From NCBI GenBank assembly GCA_949358305.1, contig OX442314.1, forward strand, positions 46,198,581 to 46,262,580: a DNA stretch of 64,000 bases, written 5' to 3'. Both the position numbers and the translations under genes were made by a program. This DNA comes from Strigamia acuminata. Its lineage: Eukaryota; Arthropoda; Chilopoda; Geophilomorpha; Linotaeniidae. Positions 57,001 through 64,000 of the stretch are shown here, piece by piece. Below the pieces are notes generated by a model that was not told where the DNA came from, did no database searches, and saw only the letters and a program-made list of their open reading frames with translations. Every line of letters begins with the position of its first letter. The stretch's first letter is position 1.

Positions 57001-57132
57001 TTGCCTAGACTCGTGCGCTGAGGCTTTGGGTAAGGGACCTCCAGATCGCAAATGATAATCGGCGCCTTTACGGCTACCAGCTCTCTTATTTGCGTCGGAG
57101 TCGGAATCCGTTACTCGGATATTGTCTGCCAT
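54049..57132 (-). CDS. gag: Ty3/gypsy Gag (element 2)
   Basis: 1027 residues from ATG 57132. The N-terminal third is hydrophilic. A segment like DAMQLAQAEGVRYT corresponds to DALREQARLEGVKVT in element 1. An Arg/Glu/Asp repeat-rich region follows around 440-600 (RERERDERRERERDD type), then a capsid-like region, and a CCHC zinc knuckle at 975-988. The last residues read KNESKNES. This pair arises from a 12-bp tandem duplication that doubles the frameshift heptamer. Stop at 54049-54051; pol's first ATG is 23 bases further on in the -1 frame. Confidence 0.9.
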   Translation of the reverse strand: MADNIRVTDSDSDANKRAGSRKGADYHLRSGGPLPKASAHESRQKRRKAKPDRRSASEASHPSHAETRQRLDETERSEDPSHSKPPRLHRDGETSGNEVLSRNQSPRLTHDTEVNDPRATSSIQRTASDTTANSALNTPITHSRPASVVSEGHKSNSSSVKRVSSQPYSVSGTLIDAMQLAQAEGVRYTLPTGKITVYETLQIVRAALKAHSVSPQITIVEGAHAQQLVDSAQFEADAENEARQAIRERRRKLAEREAQALEYGRTQPNPTTPEEVEIVDRALRAHRYAFHSQQEAERAFMARLRRDDPKSVRKPEISSSELSDESLEGDPKRTPKAKPKPQPERATPATPRKRDASAREQPTRPRMQALDSATNNAITRLINANNARRNEEQALTSQQQDNPQGTEWQQPVPILKDDESSRRQSHDRTSSRGEGKRDERPKYYRYGNSDSSSDGLESNAPSHHDSERGSGERRRERERDERRERERDDRRRGRKESNSSRRNPPRRSPSPDPSSDPSSNDDRRKEKSSNRRKRSNSPRDREKRRRSENSDHRREEFQDLPRQSAFTDSTGRQYTMGELGRALLGSLKAEGIDLSKRNDRNRSTGDRVKKKYAVSRRDTMSVTGNIRWQFYIQNRFDGSWKAGDRFLDEVIRIKTATKATVGDMLTHGIVELMTGSAREWYQGLKGINWDDFLMRFDLRYGETPEEVSRKMRGLRQMPGETIMDYDIRARLLFEKAPMEFHATGFNLFFLGGLSEYSQRVLLEERAPTGGSYEEMSAFLFENTIDIEKRYYSALPEAEKAATAKRLKLSAERYGATDKIMRPTEYLSGIMELAEASVGLQIKNKLTSTLPSNPLAAPKKAPTASAMQATLEEVKEGEEAGQDAGKSDEKEEKDDYSTDEEIRSYRDTLSTGCDEEGPLVHLIHRDRAVEEFRARLKPNAGRIPKYFRKNYTPPSKADPEKKKSTEAPRDKSNIRCFKCNQPGHYSNECPRTAKEDAKFDAIMKQMAEIKLAMAKNESKNESAQAAKK
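54076..54094 (-). promoter_or_regulatory. Two tandem -1 frameshift heptamers A_AAA_AAC
   Basis: In the gag frame the minus strand reads GCA AAA AAC GAG and then TCA AAA AAC GAG. Heptamers lie at 54094-54088 and 54082-54076, 12 bases apart. From the first heptamer onward the -1 frame has no stop and continues into pol across the gag stop. Confidence 0.82.
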
Positions 57133-57181
57133 TTTTGGGTATGAAAAATGATCTCAAGTTCTATTCGAGTCGTTTAAATCG

Positions 57182-57199
57182 ATCCCGGACAGACCCCCA
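57182..57199 (-). other. Primer-binding site, tRNA-Pro-like (element 2)
   Basis: The minus strand TGGGGGTCTGTCCGGGAT starts two bases after the LTR. Its complement fits the animal tRNA-Pro 3' end at 15 of 18 positions. It differs from the element 1 site at three or four bases. Confidence 0.62.
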
Positions 57200-57201
57200 C
57201 G

Positions 57202-58198
57202 TGTCGCGCTCAACTCTAACTGTCGCTAACTCGTGGTATGAGTCACTCTCTAATCTCGCAATACCGCTTTACTCAAGCGGTTACCCAAATAATGTGAAAC
57301 GGCAAACAATGTAAAATGGTAAATATAATAAATGTATTTATTATATGGGAATTTACAGGTAAAAGGAATAAAATATGTAAGGGAATAAAGGTAAAAGGTT
57401 GGGGATGTGTGAAGTTGTCGGGAAACTGGTCGAGGTCGTCCTTTGTTGACGCTCTGGATCCAAGATGGCGTCCGCGTGGTAACGTGGTGTCGTCTTGGGC
57501 CGGCGTGGCAATGAATGGCGTCCTCGTCTCACGTTTCTTGTTCGGTCCTTCGGGCTCACGCTGGTCGGGCGCGAGTGAATGCCTAAAAGGTCTTACTTCT
57601 GGTCTGTTGTCTAGGTTTAGGGTTTTTTGTCGGTGTCCGGCGATCACACAGCGGCGGACTCTTCTGGCTCCCGGCGATCACACAGCGGCGGGAACGCTCG
57701 TCGTGGTTTTTACTGCAGTTTAGGCTTGTGCGACCGTTTGTCTGCACAACTCGCTAAACTGGAGTGGTGTTTGCTGTTTCTAGCGGGTGTGCTAAAACAG
57801 CGCGGTAATCTTATCACGCAGGTTACTCTGCGGAGGTTAACACGAATCAAATGTACTCACGAAGAATATATCCTTTGTCCCTGGTCACTCCTAGTGCTTG
57901 ACTTAGGCCTGATCGGTAGGACGGTAGATTTCTCGTGTGTTTCTTGTTTGATGGTTGTGTTGGTTCTGCCCGCTCAGTGCAAGGCACATTCCTTTGCACA
58001 AAGCGGGGTTGACAGGTGACCAGAATCACCCAATGGTGAGGTGGACGAGCCATCCCCACTCCCTCAGGGCAGACGCCTGTCCATTGACTAGATGTCAATG
58101 CACTGAGGGAAGGGAGACGCGCTTGCGGCTCCCCTTACACCCGAAACGAGGTCACGAGAGAAACTCTTCGTTGACCCCGGTCCAGTCGGGTCACAACA
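57202..58198 (-). repeat. 5' LTR of gypsy element 2
   Basis: 997 bp, apparently identical to 44743-45739. A minus-strand AATAAA lies at 57342-57337. The promoter should lie here, but I cannot place a TATA box with confidence. Confidence 0.95.
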
Positions 58199-58499
58199 AT
58201 GTTTGTGCTTTTGTTTTTGGATGTTAAAAGATACAAAAATTAACGCACAAACACCAAAAACAGGACTTTTTGAATGCAGCACTAAAACAAAAGTTGAAAA
58301 GTCAAATTCCGGGAATTCAACAAAATAATGTCTTTTGCACTGAATCACAAAAAAACATTAAAAAACACAAAAAAACGTTAGCAAACACAAGAAAAACACT
58401 AAAAAAAACCAAGAAACATTAACAAAAGTTTAAAACAACACATTTTATTCAAACTTTGTTTGGACAGACACGGCATTTTACTGTATTTCCATTGCCTTG

Positions 58500-58800
58500 T
58501 TGTTAGAAATGATTCCACACAGAATCAGATATGAAGGCAAATGAAAATGAGAATGAGACGTGAATGCAACCAGATTGCGAAGCGAATGCGACGGGAAAGC
58601 GGAGCAAATGCAACGGGAATGCGATTGCGAAGTGAATGAAAAGTGAATGCAAAGTGAAAGCGACGCGAATACGACGCGAATACGACGCGAATACGGAGCA
58701 AATGCGACGGGAAAGCGGATCGAATGTGCCTGGAATGTGACGGGAATGCGATATAAATATGCAAGTTGCATACACGATGCAGAATGCAACGTGTACGCGA
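58500..58800. repeat. Degenerate GCGAATGCGACGGGAA repeat
   Basis: Words such as GCGAATGCGACGGGAA, GGAGCAAATGC and GAAGTGAATGC recur every 12-24 bases. The long-looking ORFs on both strands follow from this periodicity and from the absence of stop words in it. They are not genes. Confidence 0.7.
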
Positions 58801-58944
58801 CATATATTCACGTGCATGAAATATTTGTTTGTGTCGGGAATTCCCGGGAAATTAAAATAAATTTCCCGGGAAATAGGAGTTGGAAAATTGTGAAAATTCC
58901 CGGGAATTCCCTCCCCCGGGAATGAACCTTTAGGGGTGACCACG

Positions 58945-59700
58945 TGGAGGTAGAGAGTTGGATTTTACACCCCTACAAACAAAGCAATCATTTACAAAAA
59001 AAAATTCTTTTTTCAAATACTTCTAATTCTATTTTACTACGTTTCACTCCGAATAATTCTTTGTTCCCTCGCTTCTCATCGTCACACGGGATGGGGAGAA
59101 ATTCGAACACAAAGATATCAAACCGAGCCTAAAAAACAAAATATTATGAATGAATTTCAATTAAAATGGCCACAATTGTAAAAGTTAGGTTAAATGCTGT
59201 AAGAAATAACCGCATTTGAAGTTCAATTCGGGTAAAATCGTCGCCTTCGCGTCGTCACTTGAACGAAACGAACGAACGTTTCCGTGTCTCGAATCAAAAT
59301 GGTTGTACGGGGTTAACTGTCGGAAAACACGGTTCTATTCTAGACAGAACAAATCTCTATGGAATCTCGCGGCAAATACGAATTCATACTTGAATGACGT
59401 CTGCACGTTTACACTTGAAGTAGAATTAGAATTGGATGTATTAGACAGGACAAAAACATTCCACGATCCAAAAATAAAAATATCCACAAAGATGGAAACA
59501 TCTCTTCATCTAAAGGCTGATGACCCCCATTCAAATACTCCAGCTGACGCCTCACTTTCAACACACTCGCCACGATTTCAATTTTTTTCTTCTTAAATAT
59601 GTTGACCAGGATTAGACAATAGCTGCGTTTTGGTTTGGGAGGGCACGGTCAAGTACAGGTGGTTCGGCAATGTGTGTACGATGGAAAACCAAGCCAGAAC
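58945..59700. other. No gene seen
   Basis: Mixed AT-rich sequence. A 126-codon plus-strand ORF (59216-59596) has no recognisable motif and no splice support. Confidence 0.4.
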
Positions 59701-59918
59701 TCATTTTAACAAATATGGCGTGGAACGTTACTGGCATTTGGCGTCCAGTGGGGCCGATTAGTTCGCTGCTTTGTAATTGTAATCTTGGCGAAATAAAAAT
59801 AAAAGAAATAAATAATTCAATTCATCGTGCGGAAACAAAAAAAATGTATTTTTTAATAACCAAAGAAAACAACATTTTACACAAAAGATTCTCTCTTCTC
59901 ATTCGTAAACGATAGCTC

Positions 59919-59980
59919 ACGAAAGAAATGATTCGCGCCTTTTATGCAGTTGCATAAAAGACGCGAATCATTTCTTTCGT
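59919..59980. repeat. 30-bp-arm inverted repeat overlapping the lectin gene stop codon
   Basis: Arms 59919-59948 and 59951-59980 pair with one mismatch around a 2-nt centre. The stop codon of the lectin gene (TGA, 59970-59968) lies in one arm, so the mRNA would carry a long stem-loop at the start of its 3' UTR. The second gene copy has the same structure with perfect pairing. Confidence 0.88.
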
Positions 59981-60963
59981 CTTCGTGTCGGTGGCGGTTT
60001 CTCTGGCGGTTTCGTCAGCGGTGGCGCCACGTATCCATAGATTATCAGATCGCAAATAGTTAGAATGTAACTCGTACAAATATTGCACAAGCGAACCTTC
60101 TGAATCGTTAAAAACCGACCCCTCAGCATTGGGGGACATTTGAAGGGAATTGACTCCTTTCCTGACCTGCCTCTAAGTTCATTACACAAGCCGTTCGAGG
60201 TGAGATGCTTTTTTACGCCCAGCCCATCGTTAACATTGCCAACGCGGACTTCCAAATCGTGGTCCCGCGATACTGCAAACACAGAATTATTCACCCGCAC
60301 ACACGTGCATGCACATTTCAACTCACAGTGGGTCTTTCTGCCGACATAAAGTACGTTATCAATTACATGCTCAACATCCATGTCAAGTCGCCACCATGGG
60401 GTCGGGTCCAGTATATTTTCCAAAGTGTGCGTACACGTCAAATTATCAGGATCCAACGCGTAATAGACCGAAAAAAAGGTCTGCTTTAAATAGTTGCTAC
60501 TCTGAAACACTTTTGCCCTCGAAAAATCCAGTTTGACGACTGGAGGAATACTGGTCGCTTTCGTTTTCACCTCGGGACAAACTCGAAGTGGCTCTGCAAT
60601 CAGAATTAAGCGTCGATTCAAGTATTTGAGGGCGATTTTCATCGGACTCACCGCCGACGCTAATAGCAATAATTCCGCCTTTAGAAAACAGTCCTCGTGG
60701 ACCAGATAATTTTCCTCCAGCAACGAAGAATCCGATTAAGAACGCCAAAATTAATGAGAGGCATACAAAACACAGAACACACAGCCAGATCAACATCCAC
60801 TTGGTTTTACTGTCGAACAAAAAATAGGTTGAATAAATTAATTCCTCGGCTCTATTTTGTTCGAAATCACGTACTTCGCCTTCTCCGCCGCCGCCTTCTT
60901 CTTGGACTGCGTCTTGGGTTCGGGAAACTTAAAATTGAGCTTAAGTCTGTCTTCGTCCCACAT
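59968..60963 (-). CDS. Type II membrane protein with fucolectin (FTP) domain
   Basis: Three coding exons: 60963-60875 (ATG start, Lys-rich 29-residue cytoplasmic part), 60809-60652 and 60593-59968. Introns are 65 and 58 bases with GTACGT...ACAG and GTGAGT...GCAG ends, in phases 2 and 1, and the joined frame is open for 290 residues. A single strong hydrophobic helix lies at about residues 34-60 with basic residues before it, so the C-terminus should be outside the cell or in the lumen. From about residue 100 the sequence fits the fucolectin/tachylectin-4/pentraxin-1 (F5/8-like) domain: CTHT at 136-139 and WWRLDM at 149-154, then a VRVGN word and GRFLTIQ...LCN...CDLIIYGY at the end. Such domains bind fucose. 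There are extra cysteines in the middle and a Pro-rich basic tail (PPEKPPPTRRRKK). The family is sure; the ligand and role (recognition, immunity) are inference. Confidence 0.82.
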
Positions 60964-61059
60964 CGTTGACTCGCTGGAATGTTAACCGCTCGAACTGTGT
61001 TCGGTCGTAACAATCGACGTGCAATCGACGTGCACTGAAAAAATGTGTTGTTAAGTGAA

Positions 61060-61730
61060 AAAATGTCCAAAAAAAATGCATTTTTAACTGAAAAAATGAA
61101 AAAAAAATGCATTTTTAACTGAAAAAATGAAAAAAAAATGCATTTTTAACTGAAAAAATGAAAAAAAAATGCATTTTTAACTGAAAAAATGAAAAAAAAA
61201 TGCATTTTTAAGTGAAAAAATGAAAAAAAAAAGCATTTTAAACTGAGAAAATGTGTTTTTAAGTAAAAAATATGAATTTTCACGAGAAAAAAAAAAAAAA
61301 AAATGCATTTTCAACTGAAAAAATGTGTTTTTAAGTGAAAAAATAAATTTTCACGAGAAAAAATGAATTTTCACGAGAAAAAATGAAAAAAAAATGCATT
61401 TTTAACTGAAAAAATGAAAAAAAATGCATTTTTAACTGAAAAAATGTGTTTTTAAGTGAAAAAATGCATTTTCAAGTGAAAAAATGAAAAAAAAAATGCA
61501 TTTTCACGAGAAAAAATGAATTTTCACGAGAAAAAATTTAAAAAAAATGCATTTTCAACTGGAAAAATGTGTTTTTAAGTGAAAAAATGAAAAAAAAAAT
61601 GCATTTTTAACTGAAAAAATGTGTTTTTAAATGCAAAAAATAAAAATAAAATGCATTTTTAACGGAAAAAATGTGTTTTTAAGTGGAAAAAATGAATTTT
61701 CACGAGAAAAAAAGAAAAAAAACCAAGTTT
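61060..61730. repeat. 31-bp A-rich minisatellite
   Basis: The word AACTGAAAAAATG starts at 61086, 61117, 61148 and 61179, a 31-bp step. Variants continue to about 61730 with TGTGTTTTTAAGTG and AATTTTCACGAG words. It begins about 100 bases upstream of the lectin gene start codon. Confidence 0.9.
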
Positions 61731-62870
61731 TTGAAAAAGGCTTCTATTTATATTGGTGTTTCAAATTGCCGCCAGAGTGCGCTACTACCGCAGATTGTTT
61801 CGTGATTGCCGTGATCGTGGCAAAAAACCTTGAACAAAGTACTTTTTCTAGACAATATTAAAAAACAAAATATATGGGCGGATAGGAATTTTCATTTTAA
61901 CCAGATTTAGCCTGGTTTCAGAATTTTTAAATCGTTTTTTGGTATCGAAAACATCAAAATGATCCGTATCGGGCCAACATTTTGGCATCCATTAAAGGAC
62001 ATGGGTTCCGCCAGGTGGCGCTGCGGTTCATAAATATGAGAAAGATGATGACACACAAATTTGAAAATTTCAAACATTTTCTTTCCTTACTAAGGAATTG
62101 GATCGAAACATCTTTTATTGCATGGCTTCATACCTATTGTTGCATCTGAGTTGAATAATAACCGATCGATAATAACCGATCGATAATAACTGATCTGATT
62201 TTTTGATTTTTTTTTTTTTTTTTTTTTAGATTGCACTAATTGTAAATAATCAAAAAAGTAACGAATAAATAACAAGAATAATTATTAATTCTCTTCACAA
62301 AATACCGGAATAAAACACACAGATTTGATAAATACGAAATTATCGGCCGAACGAACATCCCCGGCTGCGCCTTTATGGCAGCCGGCAACGAACGTTCAAA
62401 CCAACCAAACGGAAATTTCCAAAGCAGTTTTGATGCATCCAAAATGAAAGAGCAGGTTTTAATTAGTAGAAACGAATGTTTAATAAAATTCCAAATGATT
62501 TGAAAAGTACCAAACAAAAGGTTAGAAGACGGAACCGTAAGTTTACGGGAAACTGAAAAGTGACGTCACTAGCATCGCAAATGTATGCTAGGTAACAAAA
62601 TTTGCACCAAAACTGTTCGGAATCAACACAAACTCTCAAATAACATGTGAAAATGAAGGAATGAAGGAATGAAGGAATGAAGGAATTGGATCGAAACATC
62701 TTTTATTCCAATATAAATTTAATTTTTTTTTAAATAATTTTTTTTTTTTTTTTTTTTTATCTCCAAAAACATAGGCTTAAAAAAACGAATCGTGACGTCA
62801 CTAACTCTGCTCTTTCTTCCTGAATAAAGACAAATTTGACAATGTAAAAATGCACGTTTTAGGCAATTTT
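61731..62870. other. AT-rich interval, no gene seen
   Basis: It contains a direct repeat of 28 bases (62092-62119 and 62680-62707), T-runs at about 62210-62226 and 62740-62758, a CCGATCGATAATAA repeat near 62160, and a GAAGGAAT microsatellite at 62655-62690. Coding potential is poor. Confidence 0.5.
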
Positions 62871-62874
62871 TCAA

Positions 62875-63052
62875 TGTAAAAATGGACGTTTTTTGTCAAA
62901 AATGGTCGTTTTTTGTCAAAAATGGTTGCTTTTTTGTCAAAAATGGTCGTTTTAAGCCATTTTTCAATGTAAAAATGGCCGTTTTTCGTAGAAAATTATC
63001 GTTTTTCGTCAAAAATAGCCGTTTGTTTTTTGTCAAAAAAGGCCGTTTTTCA
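62875..63052. repeat. About 20-bp AAAAATGGTCGTTTTT repeat
   Basis: Units of the type TCAAAAATGGTCGTTTTTTG recur about eight times with variation. The ORFs here come from the repeat. Confidence 0.8.
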
Positions 63053-63302
63053 TTGCATCCATTCTGTTGGATTATTGTCATCGTTGACAGCTGGCATGGA
63101 CTACGCAGAGCAACAAACATGACGTGGAACATTAATGGCATTTGGCGTCTATTTTTTTATAGTTCGTTGTTTTGTAATTGTAATAAAAGAAATAAATAAT
63201 TCAATTCATCGTGCGGAAACAAAAAAATTGTATTTTTTTATAACCAAAGAAAACAACATTTTACACAAAAGATTATCTCTTCTCATTCGTAAACGATAGC
63301 TC

Positions 63303-63364
63303 ACGAAAGAAATGATTCGCGTCTTTTATGCAGTTGCATAAAAGACGCGAATCATTTCTTTCGT
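63303..63364. repeat. Perfect 30-bp-arm inverted repeat at the stop codon of the lectin copy
   Basis: Arms 63303-63332 and 63335-63364 pair perfectly around a 2-nt centre. It is the counterpart of 59919-59980. One arm contains the TGA stop of the copy. Confidence 0.9.
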
Positions 63365-63981
63365 CTTCGTGTCGGTGGCGGTTTCTCTGGCGGTTTCGTC
63401 AGCGGTGGCGCCACGTATCCATAGATTATCAGATCGCAAATACTTAGAATGTAACTCGTACAAATATTGCACAAGCGAACCTTCTGAATCGTTAAAAACC
63501 GACCCCTCAGCATTGGGGGACATTTGAAGGGAATTGACTCCTTTCCTGACCTGCCTCTAAGTTCATTACACAAGCCGTTCGAGGTGAGATGCTTTTTTAC
63601 GCCCAGCCCATCGTTAACATTGCCAACGCGGACTTACTTCCAAATCGTGGTCCCGCGATACTGCAAACACAGAATTATTCACCCGCACACACGTGCATGC
63701 ACATTTCAACTCACAGTGGGTCTTTCTGCCGACATAAAGTACGTTATCAATTACATGCTCAACAGCCATGTCAAGTCGCCACCACGGGGTCGGGTCCAGA
63801 ATATTTTCCAAAGTGTGCGTACACGTCAAATTATCAGGATCCAACGCGTAATAGACCGAAAAAAAGGTCTGCTTTAAATAGTTGCTACTCTGAAACACTT
63901 TTGCCTTCGAAAAATCCAGTTTGACGACTGGAGGAATACTGGTCGCTTTCGTTTTCACCTCGGGACAAACTTGAAGTGGCT
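63352..63981 (-). pseudogene. Second fucolectin-domain gene copy, exon 3, frame-broken (partial)
   Basis: It matches exon 3 of the gene at 59968-60963 (acceptor AG at 63983-63982) but is 630 instead of 626 bases. Four extra bases at about 63634-63637 shift the frame and bring an early stop soon after the EV of the VRVGN region. CTHT and WWRLDM are kept. The insertion also creates a minus-strand GTAAGT, a perfect splice donor, so an alternative-splice product cannot be excluded. Upstream exons would lie beyond 64000. Confidence 0.75.
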
Positions 63982-64000
63982 CTGCAATCAGAATTAAGCG

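Larger units (their letters stand above)
44743..58198 (-). mobile_element. Complete Ty3/gypsy element 2, 13,456 bp
   Basis: Two 997-bp LTRs (44743-45739 and 57202-58198) have TG...CA ends and look identical over the parts I compared. The flanking target duplication is ATGT (44739-44742 and 58199-58202). Minus-strand order: LTR, tRNA-Pro-like primer site, gag, tandem frameshift heptamers, pol, spliced ORF3, polypurine tract, LTR. At 13.5 kb it is more than twice the usual length of gypsy elements. The excess comes from a 1027-residue Gag, long LTRs and ORF3. All frames are intact, so it is a recent insertion and plausibly active. Confidence 0.95.
44551..58940. repeat. Older inverted-repeat element interrupted by gypsy element 2
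   Basis: On both sides of element 2 there is unusual sequence rich in TTCCCGGGAATTCCCGG. A 26-bp segment at 44672-44697 is the exact reverse complement of 58304-58329. The outer ends share GTCACCCCT in inverted orientation (44550-44558; 58932-58940). With element 2 removed this leaves about 0.9 kb with inverted ends, suggesting a non-autonomous foldback/MITE-type unit into which element 2 jumped. The right part also contains a degenerate GCGAATGCGACGGGAA repeat. No TSD was found for it. Confidence 0.45.
63112..64000. repeat. Tandem duplicate of the lectin gene 3' region (pairs with 59708-60612)
   Basis: The flank containing GGCATTTGGCGTC, the AATAATTCAATTCATCG stretch, the hairpin and exon 3 are all repeated about 3.4 kb to the right. 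The duplicate runs off the end of the window. Confidence 0.9.

Noticed and set aside
58503-58943. 146-codon minus ORF with repeated Ser/Phe/His words
   Set aside because: Translation of a degenerate short tandem repeat, with similar overlapping ORFs in other frames.
60497-60820. 107-codon minus ORF with a membrane helix as a separate gene
   Set aside because: It is exon 2 of the lectin gene read through intron 2; splicing puts its 5' part in frame with the FTP domain.

Overview
The window is eukaryotic, almost certainly metazoan and probably from an arthropod or another small-intron invertebrate. It holds GC-rich satellite DNA, several LTR retrotransposons, and a three-exon membrane-lectin gene with GT-AG introns of only 58-65 bases. 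I see no bacterial operon, rRNA, tRNA or CRISPR array. The species cannot be named from this sequence alone.

Layout. (1) 1-8530 and 10440-23441 are satellite built from a 53-bp GC-rich unit, a conserved AT-richer module of about 95 bp present 14 times, and longer T-rich/GA-rich blocks. These combine into a 2646-bp macrosatellite (tandem units from 11442 to 22036, plus one copy at 53-2751) and an 832-bp higher-order repeat (5736-8000). Bases 1-4155 are nearly identical to 19286-23441. Bases 8530-10440 are an AT-rich island with no convincing gene. (2) 23442-24763 is the 3' end of a broken Ty1/copia element whose remaining sequence starts exactly where the satellite stops. (3) 24917-34575, minus strand, is a Ty3/gypsy element (element 1): LTR, tRNA-Pro-like primer site, gag, pol, and a spliced third gene; its distal LTR is missing. 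(4) 35026-35633 is an unrecognised single-exon ORF. (5) 37404-42230 is a complete copia element with identical 196-bp LTRs and AAATG target duplications. (6) 42858-44470 holds debris of two other retroelements. (7) 44743-58198, minus strand, is a complete 13,456-bp Ty3/gypsy element (element 2): 997-bp LTRs, ATGT target duplications, gag, pol and a very long third gene. It sits inside an older inverted-repeat element. (8) 59708-64000 holds a fucolectin-domain (FTP) type II membrane protein gene and a tandem, frame-broken copy of it, separated by A/T-rich simple repeats.

How the parts work together. In both gypsy elements gag and pol are in different frames, with pol open in the -1 frame across the gag stop. 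Each carries the canonical slippery heptamer A_AAA_AAC just before that stop (once in element 1, twice in tandem in element 2), so Gag-Pol is most likely made by -1 frameshifting. Downstream of pol both carry a gene I call ORF3: a short acidic first coding exon (30 and 29 codons), a phase-0 intron, and a second exon (224 and 921 residues) sharing an ungapped block IFxxALPExxRR-x8-WxLR at almost the same distance from the exon start. It has no membrane segment or signal peptide, so it is not an envelope gene. This spliced, non-env third gene is the most novel thing in the window.
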